Positions 17,501-25,482 are shown, counted from the first letter of the stretch. The stretch: DNA of 64,000 nucleotides from Hoeflea_A sp965228435 (GCA_965228435.1 OZ245818.1:1240001-1304000), one strand, 5' to 3'. Notes: generated from the sequence alone by a model not told the origin. Translations and numbers: made by a program.

Positions 17501-18058
17501 GGCCTGTCGATCGTCGACCGCATCGCCCGTGTGCTCGATCACCCGGTCCACCTGTCCTCGGAACCGGGGGGCGGAACCAGTTTTCGGGTCGAGATACCGG
17601 TCGAGACGGAAATACCGCGCATGCCAACGGGGAAACTCAGGCCGAAAATTGCCCAGGCCACATTCAATCTCGACGGATTGACCGTCCTGTGCATCGACAA
17701 CGAACCGCAGATTCTTGACGGCCTGACACAGCTTCTGAGCGGATGGAACTGCGCAGTGGAGACCTGTGGATCTCTCGCCGAGGTTCGTCAAACCCTCAAC
17801 CGGGATGGCCTCCCGCCTGATGCCGTCATCGCAGACTATCATTTGGGTGACGGTGATGGCCTGGGGGCGATTGCCCTGGTGCGTGACCGTTGGGGTTCGG
17901 ATGTTCCGGCAATTCTGGCGACTGCCGATCGGACGCATGACGTTCGCAACAGCGCTGAAGCCATGTCGATTTCGGTGTTCAACAAGCCACTGAAGCCGGC
18001 CGCATTGCGCGCCTACCTCAATCAGATCGCAGCGGCGCGCAAATCTGCAGCGGAATAG
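14552..18058 (+). CDS. SSF-domain hybrid sensor histidine kinase (CrbS/MxtR type)
   Basis: A 1168-residue membrane sensor kinase. Residues about 1-520 form a sodium/solute symporter (SLC5) domain with some 13 hydrophobic segments. A linker and a PAS domain (about 645-760, MDQGITVFDSSNRLSVWNRRF) follow. Next come a coiled coil, a HisKA domain with phospho-acceptor H810 in GAGHDILQPLNAARL, an HATPase domain (NLVSNAIKYTENG, DTGIGIP, GLGLGLSIV) and a C-terminal receiver with D1095 in VIADYHLGDGDG. This architecture matches CrbS of Vibrio and MxtR of Pseudomonas, which with a LuxR-type partner control acetate (acs) use. The partner lies convergently at 18071-18736. The start is TTG at 14552, 8 bases after AAGGAG. 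Confidence 0.93.
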   Translation: MLPGWAIVSSALLYLVLLFAIASYGDRKSAAKRNEGRGRPLIYALSLAVYCTSWTYFGGVGLAAERGYEFLAIYIGPILMFTIGMPVIRRIVNLAKAEKLTSIADFMAARYGKNPTVAGIVALIAVVGTIPYIALQLKAVSSSVEIIMSDATLAQQGPFFLTDISLVVALLLAGFAVIFGTRHADATEHQNGLILAIATESVVKLFAFTAVGLFVTFFLFSGPADLMEQARQNERVMASLAYETAPARWIVLIMLSALAIIFLPRQFHVTVVENRTESELRTARYLFPLYLIAINIFVIPIAIAGLLTYGGSGIGDQFVLLLPLSQDVSWLSLATFIGGFSAATAMVIVASVAVAIMISNDLVIPFLVRRNLLQRDGDWSDFTGAILKIRRTAIFCILMLGYAYYRAATVNAGLASIGLLSFAAIAQFAPAMFGGLVWKRANARGAIAGLTAGMLVWVYLLLLPSLGGPDNSVAAAAVLDFVIPGTNAFTGDNLDPLVNGVILSLAANLALFVFGSLSRPARSLERLQAGVFISQRAMARPARNDMQTDITVKQLKQAITKYVGAQRTERSFHTFELTHGRWLEPTAPADMELVRYAEQLLGSAIGSASARLVLSLLFQKDDDHSSDTARLLDEASEALQYNRDLLQSALGQMDQGITVFDSSNRLSVWNRRFRSLLDLPESVGQVGIPLEDIVTILAERGDIKTGQVRRTIDNFLTMDMSWTLTMAESQRIIEIRSNTMPDNGVVTTYADITERVASAKALRQANETLEQRVATRTAELVRVNEELAQARATAEEANLGKTRFLAGAGHDILQPLNAARLYSSALVERLGESDNQELVHNIDSSLESVESILGAVLDISRLDTGAMTPQINSFPLNDVLRRIETDFQPLAAEKNLRLKVMPTSVMVRSDPNLLRRLIQNLVSNAIKYTENGRVLVGVRRSGKMVFLQVLDTGIGIPTDSQQTVFREFTRLDEGAKTAAGLGLGLSIVDRIARVLDHPVHLSSEPGGGTSFRVEIPVETEIPRMPTGKLRPKIAQATFNLDGLTVLCIDNEPQILDGLTQLLSGWNCAVETCGSLAEVRQTLNRDGLPPDAVIADYHLGDGDGLGAIALVRDRWGSDVPAILATADRTHDVRNSAEAMSISVFNKPLKPAALRAYLNQIAAARKSAAE

Positions 18059-18070
18059 CCGTTGCTCTCT

Positions 18071-18736
18071 TCAGGCGGTTTGTTCCTGGTCCCGGTCGAG
18101 CAGATCCGCGCCGATCTTCGAGAGCTGAATAACCGCTTGTGTCCTGCTGTCGACCGCCAATTTCTGCAGGACCGCAGAGACATGCGCCTTGATGGTCGCC
18201 TCCGAAACGCTGAGCTCGTAGGCTATCTGCTTGTTCAGCAGTCCCTCCGCCAGCATTCCAAGCACGCGACTTTGCTGAGGCGTCAGGGTCTGTAGGCGAC
18301 CGATCAGATCGGCGATCTCGGGATCCTGCTCGGCACCGAGGTCGAATTCGCTCGGCGTCCACACATCACCGCCAAGAACGGCCCGAATCCCCTCACGTAT
18401 TTCGTCGATGCTTGCCGATTTCGAGATGAACCCGGATGCGCCAAGGTCCAGAGCCCGTCGGATTGTCGCCGGATCGTCAGATGCGGAAACGATGACCACC
18501 GGCAGTCCTACATATTCGGCGCGCAGCGAGATCAAACCGGACAGGCCGCTTACCCCCGGCATGGTCAGATCGAGCAGGATCAGATCGGCTTCCTGATGAT
18601 CGGCGGCCGCTTGTCGCGCCGCCTGGAAATCGCCCGCCTCGACGATCTGCAGCCCTTCCTCCAGGCCGGTCAAAGCCTGGCGCAGGGCGCCCCTGAACAA
18701 TGGATGATCGTCAGCGATCAATATGGTCTTGGTCAA
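18071..18736 (-). CDS. LuxR/NarL-family response regulator (CrbR/ErdR type)
   Basis: A 221-residue response regulator. The receiver domain has the acidic pair D9-D10, phospho-acceptor D56 in LILLDLTMPG and a conserved lysine in GFISKSAS. The C-terminal GerE/LuxR helix-turn-helix is LTPQQSRVLGMLAEGLLNKQIAYELSVSEATIKAHVSAVLQKL. It is convergent with, and 12 bases from, the SSF-type kinase and is almost certainly its output partner. The start is placed at a TTG (18736) giving MTKTILIADDHPLF, preceded by GGGAGGGGGTAAGGA. The frame stays open upstream to 19036, but that extension shows no receiver-domain similarity. Confidence 0.9.
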   Translation of the reverse strand: MTKTILIADDHPLFRGALRQALTGLEEGLQIVEAGDFQAARQAAADHQEADLILLDLTMPGVSGLSGLISLRAEYVGLPVVIVSASDDPATIRRALDLGASGFISKSASIDEIREGIRAVLGGDVWTPSEFDLGAEQDPEIADLIGRLQTLTPQQSRVLGMLAEGLLNKQIAYELSVSEATIKAHVSAVLQKLAVDSRTQAVIQLSKIGADLLDRDQEQTA

Positions 18737-18969
18737 ATTCCTTACCCCCTCCCAGAGGTCCCGGTCCCGGAGTGCTTCCTCCCACCCCTGAAACCGCTTG
18801 GTTCCACCGACCGTGGTCCGAGGACCTCCCGCGGAGGCGGAAGTCTGGGGAGACGGGGCTGAATTCCAGTCCGCGCCGCCACCATGCGCTGCCGGTTTCG
18901 ACTCAGTATTACCGATTTGACCCGCCTTTGACCACAAGGACGGCCAAGACACGCGAAATGCTGCCAGTG

Positions 18970-19206
18970 TCAGGAGACCAGTTTGACCGGCCAGCACGTG
19001 TTTTTCGCAGAATCGGAAGCACTGCAACCGGCACACTGTTCGATGCGGAATCCGAACGTCTCGGCCTTTTTGAGTGCCGATTCAAAACGATCATATTCGC
19101 CGAGATAGATCCTGCCGTAGAAATCCGGCAGATCCGGGCAAAACGCCGAACGAACCTTGCGGATTCCATTCTTGCTTGGAAGATCGTCGAGAAAATAGCT
19201 GGCCAT
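18970..19206 (-). CDS. Small cysteine-containing hypothetical protein
   Basis: A predicted 78-residue soluble protein that I do not recognise. It begins MASYFLDDLPSKNGIRKVRS, has mixed charged and aromatic residues, and ends with four cysteines in all, one early (SAFCPDLP) and three late (CAGCSASDSAKNTCW). The late CxxC group could bind a metal or form a disulfide. AAGGA lies 10 bases before the ATG. It sits between the response regulator and the 136-residue exported protein, all on the minus strand. Amino-acid composition is sensible for a real protein, but no family was recognised. Confidence 0.55.
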   Translation of the reverse strand: MASYFLDDLPSKNGIRKVRSAFCPDLPDFYGRIYLGEYDRFESALKKAETFGFRIEQCAGCSASDSAKNTCWPVKLVS

Positions 19207-19361
19207 GGGCGGCGTCCTTCTTGAAGGTAACGCTTGTGCAGCCCACAGCCCGGCCACTCGTTTCTAGCGTTCGAATCACGTCGCCCCGGATTCGGTTGTA
19301 TAATAGCGCCGGTTTCAATCTGCGGCAAACCGACTTGGATATCTCGCTTTTCAGATCGCGG

Positions 19362-19772
19362 TCAGCCGGCAGAACCGTCCGATTTCTTGCCTTCGAATTC
19401 TTCGATGACACCGAGAAACCGCCGCATCATATTTTCCATGATGCCCATGGTGCGATCGATCTCGTCTTCCGTCGGCATCCCATTGTCGAGTGAACGCCCC
19501 CCGGTGGCCAGGGCCTCCTCCAGCCGGTCGATACGTTCCTCCAGGAGCGTAATCTCATCCTCGAACACACGCCTCTCATCGGCTGACAGTCGACACACAA
19601 TCTGTTCTTCCTGCATCCGACACAATGACATTTCACCGGTCTGGGTATCGAGACGCACGAAGCCCCCTTCGGCCCGCTCCATGATGAAGCGCCCCTCATT
19701 GGCCCAAGCTGTCGGTGCTCCTATTGCGGCGAGCCCGAAGATCAGCACGGTTCCTGAAACAAAGCGGTTCAT
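19362..19772 (-). CDS. Exported hypothetical protein with coiled-coil helix
   Basis: A predicted periplasmic protein of 136 residues. The N-terminus MNRFVSGTVLIFGLAAIGAPTAWA is a clear Sec signal peptide. The mature part starts NEGRFIMERAEGGFVRLDTQTGEMSLC, a short beta-rich motif with two cysteines (SLCRMQEEQIVCRL). A heptad-like helix follows (FEDEITLLEERIDRLEEAL) and then a Met-rich stretch (MGIMENMMRRFLGVIEEFEG). Similar small proteins are widespread and uncharacterised in Hyphomicrobiales. An alternative in-frame ATG at 19799 would add nine residues before the signal and is less likely. Confidence 0.7.
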   Translation of the reverse strand: MNRFVSGTVLIFGLAAIGAPTAWANEGRFIMERAEGGFVRLDTQTGEMSLCRMQEEQIVCRLSADERRVFEDEITLLEERIDRLEEALATGGRSLDNGMPTEDEIDRTMGIMENMMRRFLGVIEEFEGKKSDGSAG

Positions 19773-19874
19773 ATCGGCGTTTACCCCCGTGATTTCCACA
19801 TCATCTGCGTATAGGTATCACAAAATCGCGCCCAAAATGCGAAGCACGGTGCCAAGAACCGAAGATCCGAGAGC

Positions 19875-20216
19875 ATGAGCGTCATCTACAAAATCGTTCC
19901 CATGGACCTCTGGGAAAAAGCCAAAGCCGAAGGAACCTTTACCGGTGCCCCTGTCGACCTGGAGGATGGTTACATCCACTTTTCGACGGCCGACCAGGTG
20001 GCGCAAACGGCTGCATTGCATTTTTCCGGCCAGCGAGACCTGCTTTTGGTCGCCGTCGATGATGAACAGTTCGGCGATGCACTCAAATATGAGCCGTCGC
20101 GAGGGGGAGATCTCTTTCCGCATCTCTACGGCGATCTGCCGCTTGATCGGGTTCATTGGGTCCAGCCCATGCCGCTCGGCCCGGACGGAGTGCACGTGAT
20201 GCCGGATCTCGGCTGA
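19875..20216 (+). CDS. DUF952 family protein
   Basis: A 113-residue protein of the DUF952 family, of unknown function. Family motifs seen are the opening IYKIVPMDLWEKAKAEG, the central DGYIHFSTADQVAQTA with a conserved histidine, and the end FPHLYGDLPLDRVHWV with another histidine. The shape resembles small ADP-ribose or nucleotide-related folds, but no reaction is known. Its stop codon overlaps the pyrD start (TGATG), which is a common pairing in alphaproteobacteria and implies translational coupling. Confidence 0.9.
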   Translation: MSVIYKIVPMDLWEKAKAEGTFTGAPVDLEDGYIHFSTADQVAQTAALHFSGQRDLLLVAVDDEQFGDALKYEPSRGGDLFPHLYGDLPLDRVHWVQPMPLGPDGVHVMPDLG

Positions 20217-21310
20217 TGGCGGGGCTGTTCGAACGGGTCGGACGCCGCGCCCTGTTCACGCTTGATCCCGAAGTTGCCCACGGGCTGTCTATCCGCGCCT
20301 TGCGAGCCGGCCTGGTACCGCCCTGTTCCGCCAAGGCCAACCCGAAACTGGTTGTCGAGGCCGCCGGTATGCGTTTCGACAACCCGATCGGCATTGCGGC
20401 CGGCTATGACAAGAATGCCGAGGTTCCCGACGCGCTGCTTCGGCTTGGTTTTGCCTTCGCCGAGATCGGCTCAGTCACGCCACGACCGCAACAAGGCAAT
20501 CCGCGTCCGAGGATTTTTCGCCTTCCGGAAGATCGTGCGGTCATCAACCGCCTGGGCTTCAACAACGATGGACATGACGCGGTCCTGAAGCGACTGCAGC
20601 ATTGCCGCCGAACATCCGGCCGCCACATCGGCGTCAATGTCGGCGCCAACAAGGATTCGGACGACCGTATTGCCGACTATGCTCTGGGTATCGACGTCTT
20701 CTACGACGTCGCCGATTACTTCACCGTCAACATCTCCTCGCCGAATACGCCGGGCTTGCGGGATCTGCACGCCCGCGAAAACCTGGCCGCATTGATGGAA
20801 GCCGTGTGCGAAGCGCGGGAACGGAAAATTGCGGACGGCAAGCCGCGCCGCGCTCTCATTCTCAAGATCGCGCCCGACCTCGGCGAGGAGGAGATGGACG
20901 AGCTCGCCGAGGAAATACGACTGCACCCGCTCGACGGCACTATCGTTTCCAATACGACGCTGGCGCGCCAGGGGTTGGCGAGCCGCCATGCCGGCGAGGC
21001 CGGCGGTCTCTCCGGTGCGCCGCTGTTCGAACGCTCAACCGTTGTTCTCGCCCGGATGCGGCAGCGACTCGGTCCGCAGCACACGCTGATCGGACTGGGT
21101 GGTGTCGACGGCGGTCGCACCGCGCTGGAAAAGATCCGCGCCGGCGCGGACCTGGTGCAGCTCTATACGGGCTTTATCTATGAAGGGCCGGGTCTGATCG
21201 GCCGTATGCTGGACGAACTGTCCAGTCTTGTGGTTCGCGAGAATGTGGCCTCGATCGCCGATCTCAGAGACAGCGCCGTGGATGAATGGGCCGCGAAATC
21301 CCTGCCGTAG
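20216..21310 (+). CDS. pyrD: Dihydroorotate dehydrogenase (quinone), class 2
   Basis: This FMN enzyme oxidises dihydroorotate to orotate with quinone, the fourth step of pyrimidine synthesis, at the inner membrane. Its 364 residues fit class 2. Seen: an N-terminal amphipathic helix region (LFERVGRRALFTLDPEVAHGLS), DNPIGIAAGYDKNAE, GSVTPRPQQGNPRPRIFRL, NRLGFNNDG, the NISSPNTPGLRDL active-site loop with the catalytic serine position, and the C-terminal FMN phosphate site (LIGLGGVDGG, GADLVQLYTGFIYEGP). The start at 20216 overlaps the DUF952 stop. Confidence 0.97.
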   Translation: MAGLFERVGRRALFTLDPEVAHGLSIRALRAGLVPPCSAKANPKLVVEAAGMRFDNPIGIAAGYDKNAEVPDALLRLGFAFAEIGSVTPRPQQGNPRPRIFRLPEDRAVINRLGFNNDGHDAVLKRLQHCRRTSGRHIGVNVGANKDSDDRIADYALGIDVFYDVADYFTVNISSPNTPGLRDLHARENLAALMEAVCEARERKIADGKPRRALILKIAPDLGEEEMDELAEEIRLHPLDGTIVSNTTLARQGLASRHAGEAGGLSGAPLFERSTVVLARMRQRLGPQHTLIGLGGVDGGRTALEKIRAGADLVQLYTGFIYEGPGLIGRMLDELSSLVVRENVASIADLRDSAVDEWAAKSLP

Positions 21311-21318
21311 CAGGAATG

Positions 21319-22695
21319 TCAGCCAGCGGTTTCCGACCGGAAGACGGAGGCGGCGCGCCGCCCAAGGAGGCCATAGAGCGTAATGCCCCGCATCCCCAGA
21401 AAGGCCAGCAGCGCGATCCAGAGGCCATGATTGCCGACAAACGGCACCAGGATCCAGGCCAAAACGATGAACAGCGCCAGCGAAAGCAGCATCATGTTGC
21501 GCATGTCGCGAGACCAGGTGGCGCCGATATAGACGCCGTCCATCTGGAAGGCCAAAACGCCGGCCAATGCCGTCAACGCGGCCCAAATCATGTATAGGCG
21601 CGCCGTGTCGCGTACCTCCTGCGAGGTCGTCAGAAAATCGATGACAAAGGGCCCCAATACCAGGAAGGAAAGGGTCGTGATGACGGCCAGGACAAGGCCC
21701 CAGAGAACCGTGAGACGGACCGCGCGGTCGAAGGCCGGCCGGTAGCGCGCGCCGATGGCTCTGCCCGCCAGTTGCTCGGCTGCGGCGGCGAAGCCATCCA
21801 GGTAATAGCCGGCGACAAGGAAAAAATTCATTAGAACGGCGTTGGCGGCCAGCGTCACCGGGCCGAACTGCCCGCCCTGGCGAACAAACAACGCAAAGGT
21901 CGCGATCAGCGCAAAGGACCGGATCATGATATCGCGGTTCAGCGACATCAGCTGACCAAGCGATTGACGGTGGAAGATGCGTCGCCAATCGGGCGCCTGC
22001 GCAGCCTGGGTGGTGAGCCTGACATAGGCAACACCGGCAATCAGCCCGACGGTTTCGCCGATTACCGTTGCCCAGGCGACGCCGACGATGCCCCAACCCA
22101 GATAGAGGCCGAAGAGCACCGACAGGACGATGTTGGTGCCGTTGATCAGGCTTTGCAGCAGCAGAGCGGTCATCCCCTCGCCGCGTCCGAGCACGAAGCC
22201 GAGAACGGCGTAGTTGGCCAATCCAGCCGGTGCCGACACGATGCGGATCGAGAAATAGAGTTGCGTCGCCTCGCTCACCGCAGGGCCAGGCGCCATGGCC
22301 CAGATGCCGACAGCCAGGATCGCTGGCGACAGGAGAAGCAGAATTGCGCCGCTGGCGAGACCAATGAGCAGCGAGCGCCAGTAAACGGCCTGCTGTTCGG
22401 TCTCATCGCCGCGGCCAAAGGCCTGGGAAACCAGCCCGGTCGTTGCCGAGCGCAGGAAATTGAACGTTGCAAAGATGAGATCGAAGAGGATGGCACCGAC
22501 GGCCAGTCCGCCAATCAGCGCCGGGTCGCCAAGCCGCCCGACCACCGCCATGTCCACCAGGCCGAGCAGCGGCGTGGTCAGATAGGCAAGCGTCATGGGA
22601 ACGGCGATCGACAGGACCAGGCGATGGGTCACCGAAAAGGATCGCGGGCTGGTGGCAGCCGCCGATTCGGATTCGGCAGGATGGGCGTTCGACAT
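21319..22695 (-). CDS. MATE-family efflux transporter (DinF-like)
   Basis: A 458-residue inner-membrane exporter of the multidrug and toxic compound extrusion family. About twelve hydrophobic segments are present. The first carries SIAVPMTLAYLTTPLLGLVDMAVVGRLGDP, a typical DinF/NorM opening, and the second half repeats the pattern at DGFAAAAEQLAGRAIGAR. Such proteins export cationic or hydrophobic compounds using a sodium or proton gradient; the substrate is unknown. It is convergent with pyrD, 8 bases away. Confidence 0.93.
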   Translation of the reverse strand: MSNAHPAESESAAATSPRSFSVTHRLVLSIAVPMTLAYLTTPLLGLVDMAVVGRLGDPALIGGLAVGAILFDLIFATFNFLRSATTGLVSQAFGRGDETEQQAVYWRSLLIGLASGAILLLLSPAILAVGIWAMAPGPAVSEATQLYFSIRIVSAPAGLANYAVLGFVLGRGEGMTALLLQSLINGTNIVLSVLFGLYLGWGIVGVAWATVIGETVGLIAGVAYVRLTTQAAQAPDWRRIFHRQSLGQLMSLNRDIMIRSFALIATFALFVRQGGQFGPVTLAANAVLMNFFLVAGYYLDGFAAAAEQLAGRAIGARYRPAFDRAVRLTVLWGLVLAVITTLSFLVLGPFVIDFLTTSQEVRDTARLYMIWAALTALAGVLAFQMDGVYIGATWSRDMRNMMLLSLALFIVLAWILVPFVGNHGLWIALLAFLGMRGITLYGLLGRRAASVFRSETAG

Positions 22696-22774
22696 GAAGC
22701 TGGGCCTGTTCCGCGATCGCGGGATGGACGATGTGGCCGGTTGAAACGAACCGGCGACACAATTGCCCGGCTAT

Positions 22775-23041
22775 TTAGCGTCGATAGCTCAGCACACGCA
22801 AGACCAGGAACACCGGTACGACCACGATGGCCCCGAGCAGCAGGTAATCGCCGAAGCGGCCGAGCGCGGCAAATCCCTTTTCCCAGACGTTGACGGCAAA
22901 ATCGCGCACCGCATAGACGATGTCCATCGGATACCAGTTGAAGGCGCTCATCACGGCGCCGACGATGAACGAGATCACCACAAGTTTTACCAGCGTGCGC
23001 CCCGGCGTATCGCCCAGAAATCGTGTCACCCTGCTCGACAT
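22775..23041 (-). CDS. Small two-helix membrane protein (DUF6460-like)
   Basis: An 88-residue inner-membrane protein. It begins MSSRVTRFLGDTPGRTLVKL, has a first membrane helix (VVISFIVGAVMSAFNW) and a second one (YLLLGAIVVVPVFLVLRVL). Between them lies an amphipathic stretch (IVYAVRDFAVNVWEKGFAAL). Proteins of this length and pattern are widespread in Hyphomicrobiales, and I recall them as the DUF6460 group, with no known function. It lies 79 bases from the MATE gene on the same strand. Confidence 0.75.
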   Translation of the reverse strand: MSSRVTRFLGDTPGRTLVKLVVISFIVGAVMSAFNWYPMDIVYAVRDFAVNVWEKGFAALGRFGDYLLLGAIVVVPVFLVLRVLSYRR

Positions 23042-23193
23042 GCGCCGTCTCCAAGAATCGTTCTTTGCCCTAGGTAATGATTGATGGCGCGCGGATCAAC
23101 CGGACCTCAGGAGCGTGCCACAGACACATCTGACAGATTGACTTGAACGGCCTGAGACCGAGGGTGGCCAAACAATTGCCAATCGGAGAAACG

Positions 23194-23550
23194 ATGCAGG
23201 ACAGGGAAGAGCATGTGGTTGATTTCTATCGGCGTCACCCGATTTCGGCTGACCATATTCTGGCGAAGCTGAAAGCTGACCGTGGCGACCCGAAAAATGT
23301 GAGTCCGGTAGAGCTCTACGGTCTAAACCGCTACATCGAACATCCTGACAACCGACGCTTGCAGACGACACCATCACACCCGCGATTGCGAAAGGTGATG
23401 TTCACCCTATCCGCGATAATCGACGATTATTTGCTTTGCCGCGAAATGACCCGTTGCGCCGAACGCTGTCCTGTGAGCCAATGGGTGCGGGCGATCACGC
23501 GGCGGGCGAAGCATCAGCCCCGGCTGTTTCCGTCCTCCGCAGGAGGGCGT
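23194..23550 (+). pseudogene. Remnant of a SAM-dependent methyltransferase N-terminus
   Basis: From an ATG at 23194, preceded by CGGAGAAAC, the reading frame gives MQDREEHVVDFYRRHPISAD followed by HILAKLKADRG. From memory this is the opening of a class of rhizobial methyltransferases in which a DHYGG segment and a glycine-rich SAM site normally follow. Here the similarity stops after about 45 residues and no SAM-binding motif appears in any frame nearby. The frame has no stop and runs on into the lipoprotein at 23557. I therefore read it as a truncated gene fragment. A small real protein or an N-terminal extension of the lipoprotein is possible but less likely, given the strong internal ribosome site and signal peptide. 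Confidence 0.45.
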
Positions 23551-23556
23551 ATGTGC

Positions 23557-25482
23557 ATGCGAAAGTTTGGCCTCGTTGCAGTTTCAGCAATTCTGATCGC
23601 CGGGTGCGAACCGGTCGATACACTGGGAACGGTCTCGGAAATCCCCGGTCCCCGCACGTCCAACAAAATCCCTGAGCGCTTCACCACCGGCGTGCCGGAT
23701 TCGGGCGTCGAATTGGGCATGGGCTGGGATTCGCGCCGCGGCGAAGTCGTGCCCAATCGCTGCATCCATTTCTCGCCGATCCGTGCGCCCGGCATGGAAA
23801 TCGAAATGAACCTGTCGGAGGTTTCCGATCAGTCGGAGATCATGGACGCGCTCAATATCCGGGCCAGCGTGTCGGTCAAGTCGATCACCGGGTCTGGCAG
23901 CGCCAAGGCATCCTTTGCCAAGAAATCCAAGGTGAAGTCGAACGAAACCACGCTGCTGCTGAACGCCAAGATCGAAAACGGCGTGTTGTTTGTCGGCCCG
24001 CCGGCTGCACCGGCGGCAGCTCGCAGGGCATTCCCGCGCGTCAACACGCGGCCTGAACCAGAGGTCTGGCCGCGCCCGGCGCCGGCATCGGATGCTATCG
24101 TCTTCGACCCGGCGGTCAAGGGACGGCTGACCAACAAGGACAGTTTTCGCGAGCTGTGCGGCGACTATTTCGTCGCCGCGATATACAGCGGAGCGCAGCT
24201 CGTCTCGACCATCAGTTTCAAGTCGACCAGCAAGAGCTCGAAAAAGACCATCACGGCTGCCATCCAGGGCGAAATCGGCGGCGTGAGCGCCAGCGCGGAT
24301 GCCAAGAAGAACCATGAGACTGCGTTGAACTCGACCAGCATGGAGATGAAGTTCATGCAGGTCGGAGGCGGCCGCGGTCCTGTTCCGATCTCACGGGAGG
24401 GGCTTCGGACAAAGCTGCAAGCCCTGGCCACAGAGGCAGCCGCCGATCCGAAATTTCACACCATGGAGTTGCGCTCCTACCGCGAGATCGCGGGCGCCGA
24501 CGAGCTGATCTACGCTTCCAACGACGCCGATTACGAAACGGTGGCTGATTATTACTGGCTGCTGTCGTCTCTGTATGACGACATCGAAACGATCCGCGAG
24601 CAACCGGGCTCCTTTGCCTTCGATACCGGCCTTCCGCTCAACCAGTTGCTGGTGTTGCAGGACCAGGTGCTCGATGTTCGCAGAGCGCTCTACGAAGCGA
24701 TCGATGCCTATCTCGAAGGCAGGTTGCCGGATGAGACACTGATGGCGAAAGTGAATTTTCGCTGGTTCGACAACCCCGCTGGTGAACCCTATCGGTTGTC
24801 GCTCGCGGGAATCGGCAAAACCGGCGACGAACCGGATGGAGATTGCCCGACCTGGCTGAATTGCCTCGCCGATGCGCTGAGGGCCGGCGTGCCGGCGGAA
24901 AACCCCAACACGTTGCGTCTTTTGCTGCCGCTGCCGAAAGGTCCGGCAGACACCGACGACCTGACCGGGCTGGCCGAACACAAGCAGGCAGCCCTGGACT
25001 GGTACGTGCGACGGCAATCCGCCCGGATGTGCGCTCTCGATCCGACCGACAATGAATGTCTGTCGAATGCCCAGATCCAGTCGCTCACACCGCTGATCCC
25101 ACCAGCCAGACTGACGATCCGTTCCGAGGATAAAAGTCAGTGTCTCTTCATGCCGGTTATCCAGCGTCGAGATGGTGTGGTGGCTCAACCCACCGTACGC
25201 GCTTGCGAGGGCGCGGGAGAACGCTCGTTCTTTGCGCTTTCGAAGGACGGACAGTTGCGCGTTCACTCTGCTGGTTCCTGCCTGCTGACAACCCATGACG
25301 GACTGATCGAGGGGGGCTGCGACGGTGAACTGCATCGGGGCGATTGGCGGGTGACCGAAGAGCGGCAGATCAGGATGCGGGACAATTGCATTACCGCGGC
25401 CGGCGGCAAGGCCATCGCCAAGGCGTGCAGTGCCGACGATGAAAACCAGCGCTGGCTGGTCGTGGTCGACGGCGAGCAATAG
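23557..25482 (+). CDS. Lipoprotein with MACPF-like pore-forming domain and C-terminal ricin-type beta-trefoil
   Basis: A 641-residue predicted lipoprotein (signal MRKFGLVAVSAILIAGC, lipidated Cys17). Residues about 50-70 read VELGMGWDSRRGEVVPNRCI, like the GxGYD...G...C opening of MACPF proteins. A Ser/Lys-rich alternating stretch (about 95-125) is followed by NETTLLLNAKIENG. FRELCGDYFVAAIYSGAQL (about 194-212) resembles a degenerate MACPF signature (YGTHF-x6-GG). A second Ser/Lys/Ala-rich stretch (about 218-250) could be the other membrane hairpin. The last ~125 residues look like a ricin-B-type trefoil, with NQRWLVV as a QxW motif and paired cysteines. AGGAGG lies upstream; ATG 23551 is an alternative start. 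Domain calls rest on motif reading only. Confidence 0.65.
   Translation: MRKFGLVAVSAILIAGCEPVDTLGTVSEIPGPRTSNKIPERFTTGVPDSGVELGMGWDSRRGEVVPNRCIHFSPIRAPGMEIEMNLSEVSDQSEIMDALNIRASVSVKSITGSGSAKASFAKKSKVKSNETTLLLNAKIENGVLFVGPPAAPAAARRAFPRVNTRPEPEVWPRPAPASDAIVFDPAVKGRLTNKDSFRELCGDYFVAAIYSGAQLVSTISFKSTSKSSKKTITAAIQGEIGGVSASADAKKNHETALNSTSMEMKFMQVGGGRGPVPISREGLRTKLQALATEAAADPKFHTMELRSYREIAGADELIYASNDADYETVADYYWLLSSLYDDIETIREQPGSFAFDTGLPLNQLLVLQDQVLDVRRALYEAIDAYLEGRLPDETLMAKVNFRWFDNPAGEPYRLSLAGIGKTGDEPDGDCPTWLNCLADALRAGVPAENPNTLRLLLPLPKGPADTDDLTGLAEHKQAALDWYVRRQSARMCALDPTDNECLSNAQIQSLTPLIPPARLTIRSEDKSQCLFMPVIQRRDGVVAQPTVRACEGAGERSFFALSKDGQLRVHSAGSCLLTTHDGLIEGGCDGELHRGDWRVTEERQIRMRDNCITAAGGKAIAKACSADDENQRWLVVVDGEQ

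Noticed and set aside
18737..19036. N-terminal extension of the response regulator to an ATG at 19036
   Set aside because: The extension has no receiver-domain similarity and overlaps the small cysteine-bearing gene; a TTG with a strong ribosome site fits the domain start at 18736.
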